A DNA stretch of 64,000 nucleotides from Selaginella moellendorffii (lineage: Eukaryota > Streptophyta > Lycopodiopsida > Selaginellales > Selaginellaceae), in the NCBI RefSeq assembly GCF_000143415.4, contig NW_003314323.1, forward strand, positions 314,499 to 378,498, in the 5' to 3' direction. Made by a program: the position numbers and the translations under genes. The notes below the pieces were generated by a model, which saw only the letters and a program-made list of their open reading frames with translations, did not search any database and was not told the origin of the DNA. Below are positions 54,816-64,000 of the stretch, one piece after another; position 1 is the first letter of the stretch; each line of letters begins with the position of its first letter.

Positions 54816-56689
54816 TCGCCTTTCTCAATCCGGGCTCCGAAACGACCTTGAAACCCTTTCATTGTTTTAGTCTCAACTCATTGCTGATGTGGGATAGCAA
54901 TCTCAACAATTGTCTTCATGCTACAGATTAATGCACTTGAAATCTGTCACATCAAGAACAATAGTGTTTTTGAAGGTAATATAATATTTATAACATATAT
55001 TTACCTAATTGGTTTTTCCAAATGTTTTCTCCCTTCTCATCATTATTATTCTTTAAAGTGTTAATAATATAATATAAATCATAATATTATAAAATAATTT
55101 ATAAATTACTTACTTCTTACTTTATCTTTGTTGTAATACATATCTTTTAAAGTATTATATTTATCTTCTAGAAACTATTAATAATGACAAATATATATTT
55201 ATATGTAAATAAATTATGTACTTCTTTCTTCATCATCATCATTAGATATTACATTTTTTGACGTGTTATGCTTATCACCTTAACACAATTAAGAAAAATA
55301 TATTATAAAATTACCTATAATTAAATATTTTACTTTCCTTCTATTATTGTTAAGTTTTGTATAATTTAAAAAGGTACTCATAATGTGTATTTAAAATATA
55401 TTATAAACCTTTTAAAATATTTATAAGAAGTACTTACTTTTGTTATGTACTTTGTTGTCATTTTCAAATACATCATCTGCTATAAGATAAGCTCATGATT
55501 AAGGATTTCTTAGTTAGAGTGTTCAATATAAATACTTCTTCTCTTTTTAATTGTTTTAAATATTTTATTAATTCCTAGAATATCTCCCAATTTAATTATT
55601 ATGAGATTTTTATTATTTATTTTAAGTATAAATACAAAGATCAATAGATATCAAAGTCAAAGGTAATGATATCTCAAAGACTAAAATATTAGTGATTAAA
55701 ATTTAAGATCAATAAGCAGTAGAGGCATAAGGATATACTGAATTTGTGGACGTAAGTGAATTTTCAGACCTGCTTGAAATTGGATTTTATCTATTGTAAA
55801 AGCGATTTGTATTTAAAATATAGTACAACTTCTAATAATAATTATAAAAGATACATATCTTTATTATATACTCTTTTATGTTATTTTTCAATTATTTTAT
55901 TTTCATCATTATATGGTTTCTCATATGCAAATTTTTTAAAAATTTATTTCCTTCTCTTATTTCCTTTTTCCTTTGCTTTTTCTTTTGGTTAAAAGCTTAA
56001 AATTATTACCTCTGATATTAGAGATATCAATCTTTACTTCCTTACCACATAAGATGAAGTACTTCTTTCTTTAATTTCCACTATTGTGGAATTATTTTTA
56101 AAATGAGAGCACAAAAACTAAATAGCTTAAGTATTTCAATTATTTTTTCAAGTTTACTTTAAATTTTGATATCACCTCAATCTAAGAGCATTGCAACTTG
56201 CAGAATTGCATAGCACCTATAATCCAAGATATAGACCTCCTTATGAACCTTTAAAACTTTATATAAATCACCTTTTAATTACAAAGTTTTGCCAAATATC
56301 TTTCTAGTCATTTTTGAAATGTTAAAATTTCTTTTTCTAAAACAAAAATCATCATCTCTAGTGTCGAGTTGCCATAATCTCTTCTTTAGTGTAAAACGAC
56401 TATATATGTGAGGTTTTTATATCTTCTTTATAAAAAAAAAGCATGTAATCTTGAATATGTTTTAAATCTTGGTTTTTTAAAGGTAGCTGAACACAAGTTT
56501 TTGTCCATAGAAAATCAAAACCTTACAATTATTTTTTTGTTAAAAACTCTAGAAAGACATTTTTACACTAGCAAGTACTTAGTATGGTTTTATTACAAGT
56601 TCTATTCCTTTTACTGATATATAGAATTGATATAAGTTTTGATTAAAAATAATTTGTTGTGCATTCCATGCAGTAACACTTGGTTTTCT

Positions 56690-56975
56690 TAATATAGTGT
56701 TATTTTAATATATTAATCTAGTTTATCAAATGGAAATTTATAATTTATAAACATGAAATTAATCTTACTGCATATCAACCATTAGATGGTAGAATAAACT
56801 AGAATATAGTATAAAGTTCTTAGGAAAGTTTATACATTATTAACATGTTCATAAATTATAAATACTCAATTAATATAAATGAATAATAACCATTAGATTG
56901 TAGAATATCCCAGAATATCCAAGTATATTTTAGGTATATCCACAACATTTTTTAGTTTTGCTTAAGAAAACCAAA
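56690..56975 (+). mobile_element. MITE-like repeat, copy 1
   Basis: Begins TTGGTTTTCTTAATATAGTG and ends GCTTAAGAAAACCAA, so the termini form imperfect inverted repeats. Internal text CAACCATTAGATGGTAGAAT and ATAACCATTAGATTGTAGAA is shared with the other two copies. It is non-coding. Confidence 0.78.
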
Positions 56976-57960
56976 AAGTGAAACTGATATATAGTTTATA
57001 TAACAATTTTACTTCATACGTTAATTACTAGTTTAATCTATGATATATGTAAGAATTTTACTTTATCACTTTAATTCATGGTTTATTTAGTAGTTATAGA
57101 TATGTTTATATACAATTTTATAAAGTTACAATCAAACACATTGAACACTACAAACTATGATGAAAAGATTTCATGGACTCAGATTCAAACTCGGACTCCT
57201 GCCTATTGTACTAACTCCTACTTGGTATTATTTAGTTTCAACTACTCACTATACGAGCAATGAAACATTGATGCTAGTGTATTGTGATGTCTCTTATGTG
57301 TTCTTCAAGCCTCTAAAGGAAAGCATAACAAAGAAAATTCATGAAAAAGCAAAGTTACTTTATAATGCTAGTCTATAGATAGATTCAAAAACCAAAAGAC
57401 CTATCAACTTAGATTTGGATGAAAAGAAGAGTGTTACCTTCTAAGATGGATGGAGCTTTTATAAAATCATAGACTGAAAAGAAAAAACAGAAAGCCAAAG
57501 AACAGAAAAAAAAAAAAAAAAAAACTGTCTGGGCACTAATGGTTATGACACTGGGTGTGTTGGATGGCCATTGCTGGGTGGCCATGCCCATAGCAATGCT
57601 GCTTGGTGGTATGACTGTAGTGCTGCTGTCTGCTATGTTGAGCCATGGGTTAGACTGAGATAGACTAAACTAGGGCATGCTGGAGCTGGACTAAGCTCGG
57701 TTGTGGTGTGGAGCTAAGGAATCAACACCTGTGAAGCTCAACTACCATGGTACTCAGCTGCAATGGCCAAGGTAGCAACATCCACACATTGGAGCCTTCA
57801 ATTGCTCAAAACCTAAATAAAAATCCTAAAGTATTTATGGCTAAACTTTAAGAAGTTTTCTATGTAGGGTTTATTTACTCATATCATTTGAGAAGTCTAT
57901 TTCTCCTAAAGTCTTATCAAGTGTAATTTAATAATTTACTGCATGTTCCATGTAGCAACG

Positions 57961-58280
57961 TTTGGTTTACTTAATAGTAGTGTTATTCTTATTTATTAAT
58001 CTAATTAACTAAATGGAAAAATTATAAAAATGTTTATAATTTATAAATGTAAGATTATTCTTATTGTATATCAACCATTAGATGGTAGAATAAACTACAA
58101 AATACTAGAAAGTGTTTTGGAAGGTTTATAATTTTAAGCATGTTTAAAAATTATAAATAAAATATTAATCAAAATGAATAATAACCATTAGATTGTAGAA
58201 TATCTCAGAATTATCAAGAATACTCTAAGTATATCCACTACCATCTCAGTCCCCCTACAGTTTTGCTTTAGCAAACAAAA
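57961..58280 (+). mobile_element. MITE-like repeat, copy 2
   Basis: Begins TTTGGTTTACTTAATAGTAG and ends GCTTTAGCAAACAAAAA. It has the same internal blocks as copy 1, plus an extra stretch (CACTACCATCTCAGTCCCCC) near its right end that copy 1 lacks but copy 3 keeps. Confidence 0.78.
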
Positions 58281-58669
58281 ACTAAAAGTTGATAAGATTC
58301 TAAATCACTATTTATAACAAAATACTAGATATATCATAAGAGTAATTTTTTTCATTATGATTATTTTATTAAATTATTTAAATTTCTTATAATTATTATT
58401 TTAATAACATTACATAGAATTTTTATTTCTACTAATTAAAAACATTAATAAAATTCTAAATAATTTAAAAATTATAATTAACTAATTCTATAATAAGAGT
58501 GTATAGATCTTCTAATGGTTTAGAATGGACGGTGATTAGAATTATGATATTGTAATTCTAAATAATTATCATAACTTAGGATAATAAAGTTTAGGAATAA
58601 CTAAATATGTTCATAATAATCCTTTAGATCCTTTAACCCTAAACCCTTAAAAGGTTTTTGATAAGGTTT

Positions 58670-58960
58670 TTTAGTTTGCTTAAGTAAACTTGTAGAGGGA
58701 TTGAGATGGTAGTGGATATGAATATTTTAGGATATTCTACCATCTAAAGGTTGTTATTCATTTAGATTAATTTTGTATTTATAATTTATAAACTTTCTTA
58801 AACCTTTTCTAGTATATTCTTTTTTATTCTATCATCTAGTGGTTCATATGCAATAAAATTAATCTTGTGTTTATAAATTACAAACATGCTTATAATTATA
58901 AAATTTATTTGATCAATTGGATTAATAAGTAATAATAAACTTACTATTTAGCAAACCAAG
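58670..58960 (-). mobile_element. MITE-like repeat, copy 3 (inverted)
   Basis: The reverse complement of the same family: it starts TTAGTTTGCTTAAGTAAAC and ends TTTAGCAAACCAAGC, with internal ATTCTACCATCTAAAGGTTG and TTCTATCATCTAGTGGTT. Its orientation is opposite to copies 1 and 2. Confidence 0.76.
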
Positions 58961-60350
58961 CATTGCTACATGCAATACATAGCAATGTTTTATTTTTACC
59001 ATCATCTAACTTAAAAAAACATTTAAAATTAATAAAATAATATGCATTTATATATGTTTTGTTATTTATATAAATCTTTATACCTAATATTTTTATCTTA
59101 TTTTGGTGTAAGTGCTATGAGTTTATCTTTCTAAAGCCATAATAAATAGCCTGATTATAATGTTTTCTTATGCTAACTGTATGGATCAAGCACTATCTAT
59201 GTTGAAAACTTTGTATGGTCTAGTAATCAATTACTTTTTAGCTTTTTTATTATAATGAAACAATCTCTGATACTAATGTTTAATTTTCCCACCTTATTCA
59301 ATTGCAATGTAAGGGTAATTACGAAGGTGGATAGTCATTGTCATAATAACCATTTCAGGAGTGGCCCTTGGAACAAGTGTTGAAGTAATGTTTAGACTTA
59401 GTAGAGGAAGGGATTGAAAGCTAGGATTAACTCTCTTAATCTCTTTTACAATAGAAATTTTATGTAAATGAGTCTACAAAGTTCTATATTAAAAATAACA
59501 AAACTCTTTAAAGATTCTGGAGAAGATAAATTGTCTTCTTCTCTAACCTCATCACTCTCTATTAAAGGAAAAGCATCACTATTATCACTATTTTCATCTA
59601 TAGAGAGTTACATCACACAAACCTTCATATCCTCCATCACACAAAAATATAATAAACATTTGTCAATTGTGAATAATGAACTCTTGTCAGTATTTTTAAG
59701 CATGATGAGTGTTTCTTAATAGCTTTATGAACAATTATGACTATTAAGTATCATAGCTCAATAGGGAAGATTTGGTGCTCCTTGTGGAATGTTAAACATA
59801 TGATATACTCAAATTTTCTTTGTTGGATGTAAATCAAATGAAATGCTTCATTTTCTTAATGTAACAACAAACTTTATTGTAAATGAAAATATGTTCTATG
59901 TGAGTGCTCACACACCACAAAAACTTACAATTTTTACTCAGTAACCCCATCTATTATCACACTTTAAGCAAGTAAGGCATGAGCACTTACACACTATGTA
60001 TAAATATTATTAAAAAAACTTACACTCATGCTGGCGTGGTTGTGTGAGAACTGATTAAATCTCCAGCCTAAGAAAGAGAGGCCCAGATGCTGGCAGTGCC
60101 AGATGCCACACTCAAATTGCTGTGGTCAAGAGACAAATCGACAATGCCACCACAGATCTCACTATTATAACCCAAGGCTAAATGCTTTATTGAATCTGGG
60201 TGGGGCTAAATGCCCCACCCAGATCTAAATATCTTGCTAAGGAGCAATAATCCACCTGAAACAACCCTAAATCAGGTTTAGAAAGAACCACCACATATAA
60301 CTTGGTCACATTGCTATAGCTACTCTTCATAGAGTGCACTTATATTTGTT

Positions 60351-61194
60351 CCATGTGAATAGCAAATGTGTTTCTATCGGCGTCTCAAGTACCTCTATGC
60401 GAGTGTGTTTGTAAATCCTGTATTGGCATCTGCAGTGCACTACAAGGTTGGATCATATGCTCGTGTTTATTTCATGTTGTAAGGCTGCCACTGGCAAGCC
60501 TAGACTGCATCAGCAAGAGATTAGAGGCTAATATATTGGATGAGTTTGTTTAATGCACCTTTTTGGTATCAAATGAACTTATGTGATGATTCTGAGAGAA
60601 CTAGCCTTTGTAGTGTGTGTGTTTTTCTTTTATGATCTTTAACTACTATTGTGGCATCTTCTTGAAGAATTGAATACAGAAGGATGGCAGATGGTGAATC
60701 TGGAGTGAATCTTCTGCAAAGCCCAATAAGCGAAGTTGGGCTTGACATTGCCAAGGAGGTTGAGCACATCTAAGGAAAGATGCTAGCAGCACTATCTCAA
60801 ACAAGTGTCCAAGGAAAAAGATGCAGAAGAGGATGGTGCAACTATGTTTGCAGTCCAGCACAAGATCAAGAAAAGGGGCAGAAGTTAACTTTTCCTGAGA
60901 GAGATTTTGTGGGAGGATTGCAATTGGCACATGCCAAAGCCTAGGCAGTGAGGTAGTGGCGATGAATCTTTCTGCTGAGGGAGACCTTTTGGACGCGGAT
61001 GTTGAGGTGATGTCTGTAGGTAATGGGGCATGAGTAAGGACTTCACATATAGTGTGATGGGTGAGTGAGTTTGTGGTGACATAGGTGAGCTTATAGTAGC
61101 ATATTTGACCTACTTTCAGCCCCTTCAAGCCCAGGAAATTTGAACCTCTGATTCCGAGAATCAGGGTTGAGTGAGTTCAGGATTGCGTTGCAGC
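60351..61194. other. Non-coding stretch left of the duplicated kinase fragment
   Basis: Short ORFs on both strands (up to 160 codons on the minus strand at 60646-61128) have no recognisable domain or splice structure. Base composition becomes less AT-rich toward 61160, where similarity to the CrRLK1L gene begins. I see nothing I can annotate. Confidence 0.4.
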
Positions 61195-61900
61195 GCAGGT
61201 TTCGCTCGCCTTCCCGGGAGCAGTCCTGTGACGCACTACTCGGCCACCCCGGCAAACTCGTGCAAGAACTTCTCGCTCCAGCAGATCGTGGACGCGACCG
61301 ATGGCTTTGACGATGATCTGCTGCTCAGCATGGGCGGTTTCGGTAAGGTGCACAAAGGAAGTCGCTGTGAAGCGTGGGAATCCAATGCCCGAGCAGATTG
61401 AGATGCTGTCCAAGCTCCGCCACCACCTTGTCTCGCTCATCGGCTACTGCGACGAGAACTCCCCATACATTGTCTGTCATGCCATTCGACTCTTTTGTAA
61501 GTTTTGTGGTACGATTACGTGGCGAACGAGCCCCTCCGAGGACGTTGATGGTGATGGAAAATCGCTGCATCGTGAAGTTGCAACGAGTACTTCCAGAGGA
61601 CGTCGCCAATAAATGGAAGGCCGCTCACTTCCTCTATCAGCAAGGCACCTCTCGGCGATCTCTCCAAACTTCTGGAGAGACTCGGGAGTGTAGTCTCCGG
61701 CCAGCCTTGGATCCATGATATTACTCAGCCTTCCCAGCTTTTGCCAGTGGAGAGCCCGTAGAGATGTCCCGAGGATGGAACTCTGAAATGGCCCGGCAGA
61801 CACCGGATCGAGCGGCAGCCAACGATGATCGAGGAGAATGACTCGGAAGACACCTCGGCTAGCGTAGTCTTCTCCCAGCTTGTGCATCCGAAAGGACGAT
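61195..61900 (+). pseudogene. Rearranged 3' copy of the CrRLK1L kinase gene
   Basis: 61200-61480 follows 52215-52530 of the intact gene ([34 protein letters not shown], then a glycine loop with [12 protein letters not shown]) but lacks short stretches on either side of the VAVKRGNPM codons. A 45-nt foreign stretch follows, then TACGATTACGTGGCGAACGA matching 52538. From 61545 to 61771 the DNA is the reverse complement of the intact gene (53179 back to about 52968, then 52580-52568), after which the forward match resumes at GAGGATGGAA and runs through the stop and 3' flank. The catalytic HRD and DFG regions are absent. It cannot encode a kinase. Confidence 0.92.
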
Positions 61901-61985
61901 AAGTTATCGGTAAGTGTTTGATCTTCTAGACTTCCTGTTCTTCCTTTTTCGTTTCTCACTCTCGGAAACATCGCAGATTAGTTAT

Positions 61986-62997
61986 CTAAAATAGCAAGCA
62001 ACGTACCCAGTCGAGACCTCTAAGCAAGTTCTTGAGTGGCTTGGGTATTCTCATTGTATCTAGCACGCTTTGTCCGGGAAGAACCACCAGTACCTTACAT
62101 AAATAAATTGACTCGATATTGTTTTGAAAGAAGAAAGGATCACTTGCCTGTAACCTGCGTCTTCCCCAGTGTATAGCCTCGTTGTGTGATTGATGATACA
62201 GATCGATCCTTGCAGGACCTTTGATCGCACCTCCACGGTCTTCCACCTGATGAAGTAATAGAATGTAAAGATGAGAAGAATGAAAGCTCGCTAGAACCTT
62301 TCCCCAGCCATATCCTGGAACAAACATCCTGGTTCCAAAAGGATAGTAGTTTGTATCAGCTGCGATCGTTCCATGGCGCGGAAATAGTCTCCAGGGGAAA
62401 AGAATCAAACGAGCTGGGAGCTTGTGGTACTGCAAGAAACTGAGCTTTGAAAAAATTGGTGGTCTGGCCTGGAAAAAGAGAAAGAGAGAAAAAAAAGATG
62501 AGATACACTTCTAGAAGATAAAGAACATGGAAATTGTCAATGCGAACTATCATTTCTCTCATTTTTGTGTGTCTTTTCGTCCTCCCTTGACTCTCTGACC
62601 TTTGAAATTGACAGTATGATCGATCCAAAAGTACCTGAGCTGGGAAAGTGCCATTAGATGTAAGACCGTAGTATGGAGATCCAGAGAGACTAGTGGCAGT
62701 CCAAAACCTGGAATGCTCAGAGCCTAAGAACACGGGCAGCGTAAAAGAAAAAAATCTTACTTTGCAATGAGTGGCAATGCAGCTTCGTCCAAATACCCCC
62801 GTTTTCTCTTGCGGAAGCGCAACGGAACCCAGGATGGCGAGATCCCCAAGTAGTAGAAGCCTGGCAATTTGATTCCCCATTCCCAATTGCAGCAGTAGCC
62901 ACAGCTGCATGGAAGTCATGCCGATCGCCTGCGCATTGCAAATTCAAGCTTACCTGCAGTAGGCCGTGCACTCGATCAGCTTCTTGGACGGCGGCAT
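61986..62997 (-). CDS. 3D-domain (double-psi beta-barrel) protein
   Basis: The start ATG at 62997 gives MPPSKKLIECTAYC, spliced (62997-62954 to 62904-62761) to SCGYCCNWEWGIKLPGFYYL, then exon 62689-62635 (SGSPYYGLTSNGTFPAQ), exon 62444-62298 (RHGTIAADTNYYPFGTRMFV, then PGYGWGK) and exon 62246-62155 (VEDRGGAIKGPARIDLYHQS). The pattern AADTxxxPFGTxxxVPGYG...EDRGGAIKGxxxDLY is the 3D domain named for its three aspartates and found in bacterial MltA/RpfB-type enzymes and in a conserved plant family; the plant function is unknown. Cys-rich text precedes it. The frame of the final exon, between about 62093 and 61986, is unresolved, so the exact stop is uncertain. A broken copy is at 53424-54200. 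Confidence 0.75.
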
Positions 62998-63098
62998 TCT
63001 TCCCCCTACCCCGCCCAAGCTTAAGCCATTCTAAGAACCCTAACTTAAGAGCCCTAACAAACAGGGGAGCATATTCGATATTCGATTTGGTCTATTTT
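62998..63098. promoter_or_regulatory. Short divergent promoter between the 3D-domain gene and a PPR gene
   Basis: About 100 bp separate the two divergent start codons. The sequence has a poly-C/AAGCTT-like left part and an AT-rich right part (GATATTCGATTTGG). Both promoters must overlap here or lie inside the neighbouring genes. Confidence 0.4.
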
Positions 63099-64000
63099 AT
63101 GCTTGCTGAGAGGAAGATCTTGGCGCAGCTCGTCAAGGCCGCCGGCGATGGCAGGGACGCGATCGATGCGCGGCGAATCCACGCGCGTGTCTTGCGCAGG
63201 GAGCTCGGCCGCGACCGATTCCTCCAGAATCTCATGGTGGAAATGTATGGCAAATGCGGGCGATTGGAGGAAGCCCTGGCGGTGTTCGAGGGCATCGATC
63301 AGCCAAACATCTTCTCCTGGAACATCATGCTCCAGGCGATGGCGCACAGCGAGGATCTGGAGGCCACGGTAGGGTTCTTCGAGCTCATGCCCGTCCGGGA
63401 CGCTGTTTCTTGGAATGCGATGCTCAAGAAGCAGTGCTGCTGCCACGAGGATGGAAGAGGGGAATCGATCCAGGCGCGGGATTTCTTCCAGAAGATGCCG
63501 CATCACGGCATCGTCGCGGCCACCGCGATGATCACAGCGCTTGGCCACGATCGCCAGGTCTCCCAGGCGCAGGAGATTTTCGACGCAATGCCTGGCCAGG
63601 ACGTGGTTTCTTGGACCGCGATGACGACGGCGCTGGCGGCGAGCGGCGATCTAGACCGCGCGAGGAGGATGTTCGATCGGATGCCGGAGAGGAACGAGGT
63701 GACTTGGAAGGCATCGATCCAGGCGCTCGCGGAGAGGCGATTCCTCCCCCAGGCCAGGGAGATGTTCCAGCGAATGCCGGCGCACGATTCTTTCGCGTGT
63801 AACGCGATGATCCAGGCGTACGTCGAGAGCGGCGATCTGGAGAGCGCCCGCGAGACATTCTCGTCGATGGAGGAGAAGAACGCCGTGGCGTGGAATTTGC
63901 TCATCGTCACGCATGCCTCGAATGGGTATGTGGAAGAGGCCGTGAATTTCCTCCATAGCACTCCACACGAGGACGTGATGCCATGGAACGCAGCACTCCA
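63099..64000 (+). CDS. PLS-type pentatricopeptide repeat protein, 5' part (runs off the window)
   Basis: Open from ATG 63099 (MLAERKILAQLVKAAGDGRD) to the window end, 300 codons without a stop. The N-terminus AIDARRIHARVLRRELGRDR followed by FLQNLMVEMYGKCGRLEEAL is the common start of land-plant PLS-class PPR proteins. Repeats such as FSWNIMLQAMAHSEDLEATV, VVSWTAMTTALAASGDLDRA and VTWKASIQALAERRFLPQAR continue to the edge. The role is likely organellar RNA editing or processing. The C-terminal domain (E, DYW or none) lies outside. It is unrelated in detail to PPR genes A and B. Confidence 0.93.
   Translation, partial: MLAERKILAQLVKAAGDGRDAIDARRIHARVLRRELGRDRFLQNLMVEMYGKCGRLEEALAVFEGIDQPNIFSWNIMLQAMAHSEDLEATVGFFELMPVRDAVSWNAMLKKQCCCHEDGRGESIQARDFFQKMPHHGIVAATAMITALGHDRQVSQAQEIFDAMPGQDVVSWTAMTTALAASGDLDRARRMFDRMPERNEVTWKASIQALAERRFLPQAREMFQRMPAHDSFACNAMIQAYVESGDLESARETFSSMEEKNAVAWNLLIVTHASNGYVEEAVNFLHSTPHEDVMPWNAAL

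Larger units (their letters stand above)
54871..60350. other. Long AT-rich intergenic block
   Basis: About 5.5 kb of very AT-rich DNA without a supportable gene. ORFs here (up to about 85 codons) are Phe/Leu/Tyr/Lys-rich artefacts. It contains three copies of a MITE-like repeat, listed separately, and a 20-nt poly-A run at about 57507-57526. 57540-57780 is less AT-rich (short GTGTTGGATGGCCATTG-like repeats of TGGCCAT) but has no coding frame. Confidence 0.6.

Noticed and set aside
1-64000. tRNA genes, riboswitches and organelle DNA insertions
   Set aside because: I looked for tRNA-like cloverleaf arms and for plastid or mitochondrial gene text and saw none that I could support by eye; a covariance search could still find some.

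Overview
The window is nuclear DNA from a land plant, most likely a lycophyte such as Selaginella. This is inferred from plant-only families (CrRLK1L and malectin-LRR receptor kinases, chloroplast FZL, PLS-type PPR proteins), many introns of about 50-75 nt with GT-AG borders, intronless PPR and CrRLK1L genes, and gene-dense islands separated by AT-rich, transposon-derived blocks. No species-level test was possible.

Layout. 35-3352: a 14-exon malectin-LRR receptor kinase. 3526-13579: a tandemly duplicated block of a CHCHD2-like gene, NDC80-like and coiled-coil fragments, PPR gene A and PPR gene B. In the left copy A is intact and B is a relic; in the right copy B is intact and A is truncated. 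13848-16166: an eight-exon membrane protein of unknown function. 16170-22330: AT-rich DNA with decayed Ty3/gypsy remnants and a hexamer minisatellite. 22336-24402: an MFS transporter with a triplicated exon/intron unit, followed by a duplicated promoter-side segment. 25600-29030: AT-rich repeats.

29040-37789: the most interesting region, a decayed DNA transposon of about 8.75 kb. It has degenerate terminal inverted repeats, a possible 9-bp target duplication and an identical 19-nt palindrome near each end. Two divergent broken genes lie inside: a MULE-like transposase with a SWIM-like finger on the minus strand, and a long second gene on the plus strand whose C-terminal part resembles an amino-type (N6/N4) DNA methyltransferase. 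A 5S-rRNA-derived segment, a foldback MITE and tandem repeats are embedded in it.

39464-53340: a dense housekeeping island: GH27 glycosidase with a membrane-anchor tail, histone H2A, PRELI-domain protein and TTC27 on the minus strand; then, across a 156-bp divergent promoter, FZL and an intronless CrRLK1L kinase on the plus strand. 53424-54200 holds a broken 3D-domain gene. 54870-61190 is AT-rich with a three-copy MITE-like family. 61195-62997 is a second copy of the CrRLK1L/3D pair with the opposite fate (kinase broken and internally inverted, 3D gene largely intact). A PPR gene starts at 63099 and runs off the window.

The same evolutionary pattern, a duplicated neighbour pair followed by reciprocal decay, occurs twice in this one window.
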